Shown piece after piece: positions 55,005 to 64,000 of a stretch of DNA of 64,000 bases (position 1 is its first letter; each line of letters opens with the position of its first letter). Source of the DNA: Pseudohoeflea suaedae (GTDB lineage: Bacteria; Pseudomonadota; Alphaproteobacteria; Rhizobiales; Rhizobiaceae). Under the pieces are notes generated by a model. It saw nothing but the letters and a program-made list of their open reading frames with translations, was not told the origin of the DNA and ran no database searches. The DNA lies in the NCBI RefSeq assembly GCF_004354915.1, contig NZ_SMSI01000004.1, forward strand, positions 186,001-250,000. Direction: 5' to 3'. The translations under genes and the position numbers were made by a program.

Positions 55005-57808
55005 TGGGCGGGCTTCCCCTCGCCTTCGGCGCCCCCGCGATCCTGTTCGGCCTTGTGGCGCTGCCGGTCATCTGGTGGCTGTTACGGCTCACCCCGCCGC
55101 GACCGCAGGCCGAGCCCTTTGCCCCGCTTGCCATTCTCGCACGCGTTCTCAAACCCGAGGAAACCCCGTCGCACAGTCCTTGGTGGCTGACGGCGCTGCG
55201 CCTGCTCGTTGCGGCCCTCATCATCCTGGCGCTGTCGGAGCCGATCCTCAATCCGCGCGACAAGACGCTGTCGGCCAGCGGTCCGCTCGTGCTGATGATC
55301 GACAATGGCTGGGCAAGCGCTCCCGACTGGGACGATCGCGTGGCTGCCGCCGAGGACCTGATCTCCGAAGCGCGTGACGCCGACGTTCCGGTTTCGATCG
55401 CCTTCACCTCCGACCGCCGCAACGATGCCACCCCGATGAGCGCGTCCAATGCGCTCGAACAATTGCTGGCTGCTGCCCCCCGGCCGGCACGGCCCGAGCG
55501 CGGAGCAAGCGTGACAGCCGTGCAGGCGGCCCTGGCCGGAACCCCGCCCGGCACGATCGCCTATATCACCGATGGCATGGCGAGCGACGACGGTACCGAA
55601 GCCCTGGGCAGGCTCTTCGCCCTCGGTGCGGCCGATGTTCAGATCATCGGTTCGGCGACCGGCGCACCGGTGGCGCTGACGGATACCTCGAACGGCTCGG
55701 ACGCACTGCAGATCGCTGCGACCCGGCTCGCGACCGAGGGTTCGATCAGCATCCCCGTCACCGCCCGCGACAGCCGCGGCAGGGACATCGCCCGCGGCGA
55801 AATAGCTTTCGAGGGCGGCTCGAACGCCGGGACCGGCGAAATCACCGCGCCTTTCGAAATACGCAACGACATCGCCCGGATCGACGTCGATGCCGGCCTG
55901 ACGGCCGCCGGCGTCCGCCTCGTTGATGACAGTTTCCGGCGGCGCCGCGTGGCGCTCATCTCGGGCGAAGCGGCCGATCTGGCACAGCCGCTTCTTTCGC
56001 CGCTCTACTATATCGACAAGGCGCTCTCGCCCTATGCCGACCTCATCCATGCCCAGAGCGCAGACCTCGCGAAATCCATTCCGGCGCTGATCGAACGCCA
56101 GCCTGCCATCATCGTCATGGCGGATATCGGCTCGCTGCCCGAGCAGGAAGCCGTGGAACTGGAGCAGTGGATCGAGAATGGCGGCACCCTCGTGCGCTTC
56201 GCCGGCCCCCGATTGGCAGCAGCCGACAACGATACGCTGACGCCCGTCACCCTGCGGCGCGGCGAACGTGAACTTGGCGGCGCTTTGTCCTGGGACGCGC
56301 CGCAGCCGCTCGCCGATTATCCCGAAGGCAGCCCCTTTGCGGGACTTCCCGTGCCGCGCGACGTGACCGTGAACCGTCAGGTGCTTGCCGAGCCCTCCGC
56401 CGATCTCGCGGCCCGGACCTGGGCATCGCTGGCCGACGGAACGCCGCTGGTCACCGCCGCCGATCGCGGCGACGGCCGCATCGTCCTCTTCCATGTGACG
56501 GCCGAGGCGGGCTGGTCGAACCTGCCGATCTCCGGCCATTTCGTCGACATGTTGCGCCGGGTCGTCCAGCTGTCCAACAATGTGGGACGCGCCGGCGGCT
56601 CCTCCAACGCCGTCCTGCCGCCCTACCAGCTTCTCAGTGCGGCGGGTGCCCTTCTGCCCGCCTCCGGCGACGCCAAGCCGCTCGATCTTTCGGCCGGCCG
56701 GACGCCGCGGGCCGGCCCCGACAATCCGCCGGGCCTCTACGGCACCGAGGACGGATATGTGGCCCTCAATCTCTTCCAGAGCGACGAGCGCATCGAACCG
56801 CTTGACATCCCGGACGCCGGCGCCCCCGTCAGCCGTGCCTCGCTCGGCCGTGGCGACGCGCTCGATCTCAAGCCATGGCTTTTCGGCGCCGCTCTGCTCG
56901 GTCTGCTGATCGATACGCTCATCGTCCTCGTCATGGGCGGGGCGTTGCGCCGCCTGAGCCGCCGCCGTGTCACCGCCGCAACCGTCATTGTGTTCGCCGC
57001 CGGTTTCGCGCTCCTTGTCGCTGCCCCCGGCGCAATCGCGCAGGACAGCCAGCCGGGCGACGTCGATATCGTCGACAAGCTCGACCAGACCCACATGGCC
57101 TATGTGATCACCGGCGACGACGAGGTCGACCGCATCAGCCGCGAGGGATTGAACGGGCTTTCCAGCTACCTTGCCAATCGCACGGCGCTCGAACCGGGCG
57201 AACCGGTCGGGGTCGATATCGAAACCGATCAGCTCTCCTTCTATCCGCTGATCTACTGGCCGATGAGCGAACAGGCGCCGATGCCCTCGGAAGCCGCGAT
57301 CAGCCGCATCGATGCCTATATGAAGAACGGTGGCTCGGTGCTGTTCGACACGCGCGATCGGATCGACGATCTGGGTGGTGCCACCGCCGGCCCGACGCGT
57401 CGCCTCCAGGCGATCCTGTCCGGTCTCGACATTCCGCCTCTCGAGCCTGTGCCCTCGGATCACGTTCTGACCAAGGCATTCTATCTGCTCGATGTCTTCC
57501 CCGGTCGATATGCCGATGGCCCGCTCTGGGTGGAAGCCACCGCAGCCAGCCAGGAAGAGGCAACCGCCGAGCGCCCCGCGCGTGCGGGCGACGGCGTGTC
57601 ATCGATCCTGATCACCTCGAACGATTTCGCCGCCGCATGGGCCGAGGACGAGAACGGAAACCGGCTCTACCCCACGGTACCCAACGATCCGTGGCAGCGC
57701 GAATACGCCTACCGCGCCGGCGTCAACATCATGATGTACATGCTGACCGGCAACTACAAGTCCGACCAGGTTCACATCCCGGCGCTCCTCGAACGGCTGG
57801 GGCAGTAG
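55004..57808 (+). CDS. BatA-like N-terminal/DUF4159 membrane protein
   Basis: 934 residues. The N-terminus (LAFGAPAILFGLVALPVIWWLLRLTPP) is the BatA-like membrane anchor, with a second helix near 60-80. A vWA-like region occupies about 85-300, a second membrane-linked part lies near 630-680, and the C-terminal third (about 690-934) is DUF4159 (LDQTHMAYVITGDDEVDRISREGL... and DTRDRID), a domain related to glutamine amidotransferases. Part of the MoxR operon. Biochemical role unknown. Confidence 0.88.
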   Translation: MGGLPLAFGAPAILFGLVALPVIWWLLRLTPPRPQAEPFAPLAILARVLKPEETPSHSPWWLTALRLLVAALIILALSEPILNPRDKTLSASGPLVLMIDNGWASAPDWDDRVAAAEDLISEARDADVPVSIAFTSDRRNDATPMSASNALEQLLAAAPRPARPERGASVTAVQAALAGTPPGTIAYITDGMASDDGTEALGRLFALGAADVQIIGSATGAPVALTDTSNGSDALQIAATRLATEGSISIPVTARDSRGRDIARGEIAFEGGSNAGTGEITAPFEIRNDIARIDVDAGLTAAGVRLVDDSFRRRRVALISGEAADLAQPLLSPLYYIDKALSPYADLIHAQSADLAKSIPALIERQPAIIVMADIGSLPEQEAVELEQWIENGGTLVRFAGPRLAAADNDTLTPVTLRRGERELGGALSWDAPQPLADYPEGSPFAGLPVPRDVTVNRQVLAEPSADLAARTWASLADGTPLVTAADRGDGRIVLFHVTAEAGWSNLPISGHFVDMLRRVVQLSNNVGRAGGSSNAVLPPYQLLSAAGALLPASGDAKPLDLSAGRTPRAGPDNPPGLYGTEDGYVALNLFQSDERIEPLDIPDAGAPVSRASLGRGDALDLKPWLFGAALLGLLIDTLIVLVMGGALRRLSRRRVTAATVIVFAAGFALLVAAPGAIAQDSQPGDVDIVDKLDQTHMAYVITGDDEVDRISREGLNGLSSYLANRTALEPGEPVGVDIETDQLSFYPLIYWPMSEQAPMPSEAAISRIDAYMKNGGSVLFDTRDRIDDLGGATAGPTRRLQAILSGLDIPPLEPVPSDHVLTKAFYLLDVFPGRYADGPLWVEATAASQEEATAERPARAGDGVSSILITSNDFAAAWAEDENGNRLYPTVPNDPWQREYAYRAGVNIMMYMLTGNYKSDQVHIPALLERLGQ

Positions 57809-57815
57809 CAGTAGC

Positions 57816-59873
57816 ATGAACCTGAGTTTTGCCCCGTTCATTCCCCTGCCCCTGCTCATCGGCCTCGCGGTCGTCGCGGCGCTGCTCGCCGGCTGGGCGC
57901 TCTTCGTGCGTCAGCGCGGTTCGGTGATCCGCGCCATCGCGCTCGCCGCCCTCGTTCTGGCGCTCGCCAATCCCGTCGCAAGCTTCGAGGAACGCGCCCC
58001 GGTCAAGAGTGTCGTGGCCGTCGTCGTCGACCGTAGCCAGAGCCAGGATCTTGGCGATCGCACCGACCAGACGGACAAGGCGCTCACCGAACTCAAGGCG
58101 CGGCTCGACCGCTTCCCCGATTTCGACACGCGCATCATCGAAAGCCGTGGCGACCCGGATTCAGATTCTCCCTCCACCGATCTCTTCGAGGCGCTTTCCA
58201 CCGGCATCAGGGACATTCCGACCTCGCGGCTGGCGGGCGCCGTGATGATCACCGACGGCCAGGTTCACGACGTGCCTGCAAGCGCCGAGGCGCTCGGCCT
58301 GGACGTGCCCGTCCACGGCCTGATCACCGGAGACGAGAACGAACTGGACCGCCGCATCGAGATTGTCCGCGCCCCGCGTTTCGGCATTGTCGGCGAGGAT
58401 CAGGACATCGTCTATCGCGTGATGGTCGACGGCCGGCCCTCGAGCGGCCCGCTGCCGGTGACCATCCGCGTCAACGGCGAGGACCGCGGCATTGCCGATG
58501 CCGTGCCCGGCGAGGAAAGCACCTACACGCTGGAAGTTCCACGCGGGGGCAACAACATCGTCGAACTTGCCGTCGAGGAGGAACCCTCGGAAGTCTCGAC
58601 CGCCAACAACCGCGCCGTGGCCCGTATCGAGGGCATCCGCGAAAACCTGCGGGTATTGCTTGTGTCCGGCGAACCGCATTCGGGCGAGCGCGCCTGGCGC
58701 AATCTGCTCAAATCCGACGCCTCGGTCGACCTGGTCCATTTCACCATCCTGCGCCCGCCGGAGAAGCAGGACGGCACGCCGATCACCGAACTCTCGCTGA
58801 TCGCCTTCCCGACACGCGAACTCTTTGTCGAGAAAATAGAGGAATTCGATCTCATCATCTTCGACCGCTACCAGAACCGCGGTGTTCTGCCGGTGCTCTA
58901 TTACGATTACATCGCCCAGTATGTAGAAAACGGCGGCGCCCTTCTGATCGCGTCCGGGCCTGAAATGTCGGGCATCGAATCCATCGCGCAGACCCCCCTG
59001 GCGCCTGTGCTTCCGGCCTTCCCGACCGGCAACATGGATGTCGAAGGATTTTATCCGCGCCTTACCGATGCCGGCCGGCGGCACCCCGTCACCCGCGAAC
59101 TCCCGGGCGGCCTGCAGGAGCCGCCCGCCTGGGGCCGCTGGTTCCGCTCGGTTGCCGTCCAGAGCGTGGCCGGCGACACCGTCATGAAGGCAGCCAATGA
59201 TGCGCCGCTGCTCATCCTCAATCGCCATGGCGAGGGCCGGGTTGCGATGCTGCTCTCCGACCAGGGTTGGCTCTGGGCCCGCGGCTTCGAGGGCGGCGGC
59301 CCGCATGTGGCGCTCTACCGCCGCATCGCGCATTGGCTGATGAAGGAACCCTCGCTCGAGGAGGAAGCACTCCGCGCCTCCGCCAGCGGCAGAACCCTGC
59401 GCGTCGAGCGCCAGACGATGGCCGATACCGCCAACCCGGTCACGCTCACCCTTCCATCAGGGGCAACGCGACAGCTCGCGCTGCAAAGCGAAAGCGACGG
59501 CCTTTTCGCCGCCGAACTGCCGCTCGACGAGTTCGGTCTGGTGGAAGCCCGCGACGGCGATCTGACGGCCCTCGCCCATATCGGTGCAATCGACGCGCCG
59601 GAGTTCCGCGCCACGGTCTCGACCACCGAGGTCCTGAGGCCCATTGCCGAGGAAACCGGCGGCATGGTCGCGCGGGTCTCGGGCGACAATGCCGTGCCGC
59701 AGATCCTGCCCGTCCGCTCCGGCTTCCGCGATAGCGGTGGCCGGCTGACGCTCCGCACATCGTCGGAAACCGTGCTGCTTGGCGTGCGCTCGGTGCCGCT
59801 CTTTGCCGGCTTCCTGGGACTGATGCTGATGATCCTGGCGCTCGGCGCCACCTGGTTCCGCGAAGGCCGCTAG
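57816..59873 (+). CDS. Membrane protein with GATase-like domain, last of the MoxR operon
   Basis: 685 residues. TM helices at about 8-30 and 38-52 and a third at the C-terminus (SVPLFAGFLGLMLMILALGATWF). After the second helix a vWA-like part starts with VVAVVVDRSQSQD and MITDGQVHD. The middle (about 270-480) carries FDLIIFDRYQNRGVLP and ISSGPEMSG, a class I GATase-like or ThuA-type fold without an obvious catalytic Cys. Together with the 934-residue protein it forms the membrane part of the complex. Cofactor and target unknown. Confidence 0.85.
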   Translation: MNLSFAPFIPLPLLIGLAVVAALLAGWALFVRQRGSVIRAIALAALVLALANPVASFEERAPVKSVVAVVVDRSQSQDLGDRTDQTDKALTELKARLDRFPDFDTRIIESRGDPDSDSPSTDLFEALSTGIRDIPTSRLAGAVMITDGQVHDVPASAEALGLDVPVHGLITGDENELDRRIEIVRAPRFGIVGEDQDIVYRVMVDGRPSSGPLPVTIRVNGEDRGIADAVPGEESTYTLEVPRGGNNIVELAVEEEPSEVSTANNRAVARIEGIRENLRVLLVSGEPHSGERAWRNLLKSDASVDLVHFTILRPPEKQDGTPITELSLIAFPTRELFVEKIEEFDLIIFDRYQNRGVLPVLYYDYIAQYVENGGALLIASGPEMSGIESIAQTPLAPVLPAFPTGNMDVEGFYPRLTDAGRRHPVTRELPGGLQEPPAWGRWFRSVAVQSVAGDTVMKAANDAPLLILNRHGEGRVAMLLSDQGWLWARGFEGGGPHVALYRRIAHWLMKEPSLEEEALRASASGRTLRVERQTMADTANPVTLTLPSGATRQLALQSESDGLFAAELPLDEFGLVEARDGDLTALAHIGAIDAPEFRATVSTTEVLRPIAEETGGMVARVSGDNAVPQILPVRSGFRDSGGRLTLRTSSETVLLGVRSVPLFAGFLGLMLMILALGATWFREGR

Positions 59874-59879
59874 AATGCC

Positions 59880-60386
59880 TCACCCGCGATTGCGGTGCCT
59901 GATCTCGCCTTCGAGATCGTCAGCCGTCAGCGTCTCGAAACAGGCGGCAAGCACCCGGCGCTGATCGACCGGCCCCGGCATCTTCAAGGCGCCCGGCCGC
60001 GTGGGCTGGAAACCGAGAGGCCCGTAATAGGGCGGATCCCCGATCAGAATAACCGCATGGCTGCCGGCGCGTTTCGCCCCGGCGACCGCGATCCTGACCA
60101 GTTCGCGCCCGATGCCGAGATTCTTGTGCGATGGCCGCACGGCAAGCGGGCCGAGAAGATGGGTCGGCGTATTCCCGGCCAGAATGGGCGTCATCCGCAC
60201 GGAAGCGATCGTTTCGCCGTTGTCGGCGCAAACGAAGGAGAGATGGCGGTCGTGCGGCCCCTGCTCGCGAATGCGTTCGGCTGCGCGCGTAAAGCGTCCC
60301 GGTCCGAAAGCTTCCTCGTTGATGAGGTCGATTGCGGCGTCATGGGAAGCGTCTTCGGTGAGATAGACGAGATCGAGCTTGGACAT
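59880..60386 (-). CDS. GNAT-family N-acetyltransferase
   Basis: 168 residues. GNAT fold with the acetyl-CoA loop GPLAVRPSHKNLGIGRELVRIAV (Q/RxxGxG/A pattern, here KNLGIG) and the region IGDPPYYGPLGFQP, as in YhbS-like transferases. Substrate unknown. Convergent with the MoxR operon and divergent from the GST gene. Confidence 0.9.
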   Translation of the reverse strand: MSKLDLVYLTEDASHDAAIDLINEEAFGPGRFTRAAERIREQGPHDRHLSFVCADNGETIASVRMTPILAGNTPTHLLGPLAVRPSHKNLGIGRELVRIAVAGAKRAGSHAVILIGDPPYYGPLGFQPTRPGALKMPGPVDQRRVLAACFETLTADDLEGEIRHRNRG

Positions 60387-60622
60387 GGGATTTTCCGGAC
60401 AGGAGACTGAGAACGAGAACGCAGAAAGTGTCCCGCGTTTTCACGCGAGCGAAATCTTCAGCGTCGTCGGGTCGTCCGGCAGGTCATCAAGCTTTCATCT
60501 CCTTGAGGCATCGCTGATAGCAGAGCCCCCCGGCCGCGTCTACGGGAAAACACACCGTTCACCCCCTTCGCCTTCGAAAGCGGGCCGATTTGCCCTATGT
60601 TCCGGGAAAAGGAGTTTTGATC

Positions 60623-61615
60623 ATGGGTATGCTCGACAATGGCGTCTGGAAGGACGTGTGGTACGACACCAAGTCGACGGGCGGGAAGTTCAAACGCTCG
60701 ACGTCCTCGTTCAGAAACTGGGTGACGAAGGACGGCTCCGCGGGCCCGTCCGGCGAAGGTGGTTTCAAGGCCGAGGCCGGCCGCTACCATCTCTACGTCT
60801 CGCTCGCCTGCCCCTGGGCACATCGTACGCTGATCTTTCGGGAGCTGATGGGACTTCAGGATGCAATCAGCGTCGACATCGTCGACTACCATATGGGCGA
60901 GAACGGCTGGGAGTTCAAAAAGCGCGACGGCGCAACCGGCGACAGCCTGATGGACAAGGACTACCTGCACCAGGTCTATACGGAAGCCGACCCGCACTAC
61001 ACCGGCCGCGTCACCGTACCGGTTCTCTGGGACAAGCAGAAGAAGACCATCGTCTCCAACGAATCCGCCGAAATCATCCGCATGTTCAACTCGGCCTTTG
61101 CCGGGATCGCAGATCCGAAGGCTAACGACTTCTATCCCGAAGAGCTTCACGACGAGATCGATGAAATCAACGACCTCGTCTACCGGACCGTGAACAACGG
61201 CGTCTACAAGGCCGGATTTGCAACCGAGCAGGATGTCTACGAAAACAACGTCAACAAGCTCTTCGACACACTCGACAAGCTTGAAAAGCGACTTTCCGGC
61301 CAGCGCTATCTCGTTGGCGGAACGCTGACAGAAGCCGACTGGCGGCTTTTTACCACGCTCATCCGCTTCGATCCGGTCTATGTCGGCCACTTCAAGTGCA
61401 ACATCCGCCGCATCGCGGACTATCCGAACCTTTACGGCTACATGCGCGAACTCTACCAGATGCCCGGCATCGCCGGCACGGTGAATTTCAAGCACATCCA
61501 GCACCACTATTACGGCAGCCACGGCACCATCAACCCGAACGGCATCGTGCCGGTGGGCCCGGTGATGGACCTCGATGCGCCGCATGGTCGCGACAGCCTC
61601 AAACAGGCTGCCTGA
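60623..61615 (+). CDS. Glutathionyl-hydroquinone reductase-like GST
   Basis: 330 residues, Xi-class (YqjG/ECM4). The active-site Cys lies in LACPWAHRTLIF within the thioredoxin-fold half; the C-terminal helical half has LVGGTLTEADWRLFTTLIRFDPVYVGHFKCN and the final LYGYMRELYQMPG region. Such enzymes reduce glutathionyl-hydroquinones, removing glutathione through the Cys. ATG 60623 with AAAAGGAG is preferred over 60590. Stands alone; a hairpin follows the stop. Confidence 0.94.
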   Translation: MGMLDNGVWKDVWYDTKSTGGKFKRSTSSFRNWVTKDGSAGPSGEGGFKAEAGRYHLYVSLACPWAHRTLIFRELMGLQDAISVDIVDYHMGENGWEFKKRDGATGDSLMDKDYLHQVYTEADPHYTGRVTVPVLWDKQKKTIVSNESAEIIRMFNSAFAGIADPKANDFYPEELHDEIDEINDLVYRTVNNGVYKAGFATEQDVYENNVNKLFDTLDKLEKRLSGQRYLVGGTLTEADWRLFTTLIRFDPVYVGHFKCNIRRIADYPNLYGYMRELYQMPGIAGTVNFKHIQHHYYGSHGTINPNGIVPVGPVMDLDAPHGRDSLKQAA

Positions 61616-61625
61616 CACACCAGGG

Positions 61626-61653
61626 CCCGGCGATCATCCGATAGCCGGGTCTT
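61626..61653 (+). terminator. Hairpin after the GST gene
   Basis: Arms CCCGGC (61626-61631) and GCCGGG (61644-61649), followed by TCTTG. Short T content, moderate strength. Confidence 0.45.
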
Positions 61654-61710
61654 GTCATATAGAATTTACTGCATATATCTGAAGCAGACCATTCATTACG
61701 GGAGTTTCAG

Positions 61711-62100
61711 ATGGCCTACACCATCGACCGCACATTCTCCGGCGCGAGCTTCGACGAAATCGTCGAGCGCACGCGTTCCGCGCTGTCCGACAACGGCTTC
61801 GGCGTCCTGACGGAGATCGACGTCTCCGCCACCATGAAGAAGAAGATCGACAAGGACGTTCCGCCCTATCTGATTCTCGGCGCCTGCAATCCGAACATGG
61901 CCTATCAGGCGATCGGCATCGAGCCGAAGATCGGTGCGATGCTGCCGTGCAACGTCATCGTGCGGAAGACCGGCGGCGACGACGTCACCGTCAGCGCCGT
62001 CGATCCCGTCGCTTCCATGCAGGCGATCGAGAACGAAAAGCTTCACTCCGTCGCCGGAGACGTCCGCTCGATGCTGGAGACCGTCGTCAAGGCGATCTGA
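61711..62100 (+). CDS. DUF302 protein
   Basis: 129 residues matching DUF302: RTFSGASFDEIVERTRSALSDNGFGVLTEIDV, then PPYLILGACNPNMAYQAIGIEPKIGAMLPCNVIV with the conserved CNP and LPCN, whose two Cys may bind a metal or haem. Soluble, no signal peptide. Function unknown; family members have been tied to stress and metal response. AAAT-rich upstream region has TACGGGAG ribosome site. Confidence 0.9.
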   Translation: MAYTIDRTFSGASFDEIVERTRSALSDNGFGVLTEIDVSATMKKKIDKDVPPYLILGACNPNMAYQAIGIEPKIGAMLPCNVIVRKTGGDDVTVSAVDPVASMQAIENEKLHSVAGDVRSMLETVVKAI

Positions 62101-62109
62101 TCCGCCACC

Positions 62110-62871
62110 TTACGAGCGGATCTTGAAGCCGGTCTTGTACGTCCACCAGATCACGCCGAGGCAGAGAACCAGGAACAGCGCGATCATGGCGAGGCTCACG
62201 CCCACAGCGACATCCGCCATGCCGAAGAAGCTCCAGCGAAAGCCGGAGATCAAATAGACGACGGGGTTGAACAACGCCACCGTCTGCCAGCCTTCGGGCA
62301 ACATCTCGATAGAGTAGAAGCTGCCGCCCAGGAACACCAGCGGCGTGACGACGAGCAGCGGCACCAGTTGCAGCTGCTCGAAGTTTTTCGACCACAGCCC
62401 GATGATGAAGCCGAACAGGCTGAACGAGATGCAGGTGAGCGCGAGGAAGGCGAGCATGGCCAACGGGTGCTGGACGTGCAGGTCGACGAAGAAGAACGCC
62501 GTGCCGAAGATGATCATGCCGATGAAAAGCGACTTCGTCGCCGCCGCGCCCACATAGCCGAGCACGATTTCCACGAACGACACCGGAGCGGCATTCACTT
62601 CATAGATCGAGCCGATGAATTTCGGGAAATAGATCCCGAACGAGGCATTCGAGATACTCTGCGTCAGCACCGAGAGCATGATCAGGCCTGGCACGATGAA
62701 AGCGCCGTAGGAGATGCCCTCCACCTCGTCGATGCGCGAACCGATCGCCGCACCGAAGACGATGAAATAGAGCGAGGTCGACAGAACCGGAGAAATCAGG
62801 CTCTGGGTGATGGTCCGGAAAAACCGCGCCATCTCGAAATAGTAAATGGAGGAAACCGCGCGGAAGTTCAT
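62110..62871 (-). CDS. ABC-2 type permease
   Basis: 253 residues with six transmembrane helices and the ABC-2 family pattern near the C-terminus ([46 protein letters not shown]). Exports drugs, polysaccharides or lipids; substrate unknown. Overlaps the ATPase gene stop (ATGA), so the two form one transporter of the NodI/NodJ-like class. Confidence 0.93.
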   Translation of the reverse strand: MNFRAVSSIYYFEMARFFRTITQSLISPVLSTSLYFIVFGAAIGSRIDEVEGISYGAFIVPGLIMLSVLTQSISNASFGIYFPKFIGSIYEVNAAPVSFVEIVLGYVGAAATKSLFIGMIIFGTAFFFVDLHVQHPLAMLAFLALTCISFSLFGFIIGLWSKNFEQLQLVPLLVVTPLVFLGGSFYSIEMLPEGWQTVALFNPVVYLISGFRWSFFGMADVAVGVSLAMIALFLVLCLGVIWWTYKTGFKIRS

Positions 62872-63794
62872 GCCTGTTCCTTTACCAGTCCGACGAAGAT
62901 CTCCTCGAGGGAACTCTGTTTCGTCTCGATGTCACGCAGCGTCAGCCCGGCGTTCTTGATGTCGGTGATCAGCGAGGTGATGCCGGTACGCTCGCCATTG
63001 GCTTCGTAGGCGTAGACGAGGGTCTGCTTGTCCGCGCCGAATTCCAGATCGTATCCAGCCAGCGCCGCGGGAATTTCGGCGAGCGGTTCGGTGAGCTCGA
63101 TGCGGAGCTCCCGGTGCCCCATGCGGCGCATCAGCGAACGTGTCGGCTCGACCAGCAGGATCTCTCCCTTGTTGATGATGCCCACACGGTCGGCGATGGC
63201 CTCGGCTTCCTCGATATAGTGGGTCGTCAGAATGATGGTGACGCCTTCCTTCTTCAGCTGGCTCACGACCTCCCACATATCCTTTCGCAGTTCCACGTCG
63301 ACACCCGCGGTCGGCTCGTCGAGAAAAAGGATCTTGGGGCTGTGGCAGAGCGCCTTGGCAATCAGGACGCGCCGCTTCATTCCACCCGAGAGTTCACGCG
63401 TCATCGCGTCCTTCTTGTCCCATAGGGACAGCCGGCGCAGCACGTTTTCGAGAAATTCGGGGTCGGGCCTCTTGCCGAAGAGGCCACGGGTGAAACGCAG
63501 GCCGTTATAGACCGTCTGGAAGGGTTCGAGCGCGATCTCCTGCGGCACCAGGCCGATGAGCTCGCGCGCCTTGCGGTAATCGCTGACGGTATCGTGCCCG
63601 CCCACGAGGATGCGTCCCTCGGAAAGATTGACCAGCCCGCAAATGATGGAAATGAGTGTCGTCTTGCCAGCGCCATTCGGCCCGAGAAGGGCAAGGATCT
63701 CACCTTCCTCGATATCAAGATTGACGTCCTTGAGCGCGTGGAAACCGCCCTCATAGGTCTTCGAAATATTCTCGACCTTGATAATCGGTGCCAT
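62868..63794 (-). CDS. ABC-2 exporter ATPase
   Basis: 308 residues. Walker [13 protein letters not shown], signature LSGGMKRR, Walker [13 protein letters not shown] and H-loop ([10 protein letters not shown]). A C-terminal tail of about 80 residues ([18 protein letters not shown]...) is typical for DrrA/NodI-like exporters. ATG 63794 agrees with homologues; the frame to 63863 has no ribosome site. Works with the permease encoded downstream. Confidence 0.95.
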   Translation of the reverse strand: MAPIIKVENISKTYEGGFHALKDVNLDIEEGEILALLGPNGAGKTTLISIICGLVNLSEGRILVGGHDTVSDYRKARELIGLVPQEIALEPFQTVYNGLRFTRGLFGKRPDPEFLENVLRRLSLWDKKDAMTRELSGGMKRRVLIAKALCHSPKILFLDEPTAGVDVELRKDMWEVVSQLKKEGVTIILTTHYIEEAEAIADRVGIINKGEILLVEPTRSLMRRMGHRELRIELTEPLAEIPAALAGYDLEFGADKQTLVYAYEANGERTGITSLITDIKNAGLTLRDIETKQSSLEEIFVGLVKEQA

Positions 63795-63884
63795 GGGAAA
63801 TGTGTCCGGAAAATTGGATCGTAAGATGAGCGGGAAATGTAAGCACTTGCCAGCGGGTTTCAAGTCGCACGAGCGCGATCCCCG

Positions 63885-64000
63885 TCACCAGAGAGCTTCC
63901 TGCTGACGCTTTCCGGCAAGCTCCTCGATCCGCCTGCGGGTGGCAGCCGTCGTTCCCTCCGGCAGGGCGTCGAGCCTGAAGAAGCCCGTCTCGACAATTT
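63885..64000 (-). CDS. NUDIX hydrolase, C-terminal end only
   Basis: The last 38 codons of a minus-strand gene continuing beyond the window. TGFFRLDALPEGTTAATRRRIEEL is the usual end of rhizobial ADP-ribose-pyrophosphatase-like NUDIX hydrolases (FF.LD.LPE.T..ATR.R). The NUDIX box itself lies outside the window. Confidence 0.7.
   Translation of the reverse strand, partial: IVETGFFRLDALPEGTTAATRRRIEELAGKRQQEALW

Noticed and set aside
55082-57463. 793-codon minus-strand open frame
   Set aside because: Antisense to the DUF4159 gene and lacking any recognisable motif.

Overview
The window is a gene-dense, GC-rich stretch of an alphaproteobacterial chromosome, almost certainly from the Hyphomicrobiales (Rhizobiales). 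Support comes from several clade-typical gene sets: an Lrp regulator, trxB and the LysR regulator LsrB/VtlR with an AbcR-type small RNA; a PetP/PetR pair; BA14K and DUF1285 proteins; the CCA-transferase, NUDIX and DUF1285 operon beside the MoxR, DUF58 and DUF4159 operon; and hemF next to a small rhizobial protein. A class GN sortase with a VIT/vWA target protein hints at a marine or saline relative (Martelella- or Hoeflea-like), but species cannot be fixed from this sequence. No rRNA, tRNA, insertion sequence, prophage, plasmid or CRISPR signature was seen.

Layout. Positions 1-2350 are the end of a glycosyltransferase cluster: the 3' part of a GT4 gene, two coupled GT2 genes and a broken FkbM methyltransferase. 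Positions 2.5-7 kb hold lrp, trxB, lsrB, an AbcR-like sRNA and aatA. Positions 7-13.4 kb hold an EAL protein, the sortase and its target, a PQQ-type sugar dehydrogenase and a DMT transporter. Positions 13.7-16.4 kb hold a cold-shock gene, a BA14K gene with a general-stress-type promoter, a metallo-beta-lactamase-fold hydrolase and ilvE. Positions 16.6-21.4 kb hold petP, petR, a chemoreceptor and a histidine kinase. Positions 21.4-29.8 kb are housekeeping: csaA, proC, ybjN-like, ubiK, lgt, midA-like, pgeF, an M24-family protein, a lipoprotein and prs.

Positions 29.8-32.4 kb hold chrA, a LysR regulator and a small divergent gene. Positions 32.5-38.3 kb hold rplY, pth, clpS, ychF, an SMR transporter, a MaoC pair and apt. 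Positions 38.4-47.7 kb hold the cytochrome bc1 operon petABC, a fused MBOAT/SGNH acyltransferase and two ABC exporter half-transporters. Positions 48-53 kb hold trmL, hemF, a DUF1059 gene, cca, NUDIX and DUF1285. Positions 53-59.9 kb are a four-gene MoxR/DUF58/BatA-like operon. The end holds a GNAT gene, a glutathionyl-hydroquinone-reductase-like GST, a DUF302 gene, an ABC-2 exporter pair and the C-terminal end of a NUDIX gene.

Genes that plausibly act together: LsrB and the adjacent AbcR sRNA form a regulatory unit. PetP/PetR are homologues of regulators of the bc1 complex, whose genes lie about 21 kb away. The sortase very likely processes the LPQTA-bearing protein encoded directly upstream. 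The MoxR operon looks like a membrane-associated ATPase/vWA machine of unknown target. The most interesting items are the sortase pair, the AbcR sRNA, three precise regulatory sites (a 9-bp-arm palindrome before petP, an 11-bp-arm palindrome before the chemoreceptor, an EcfG-like promoter before BA14K), the fused O-acetyltransferase and the decayed FkbM gene.
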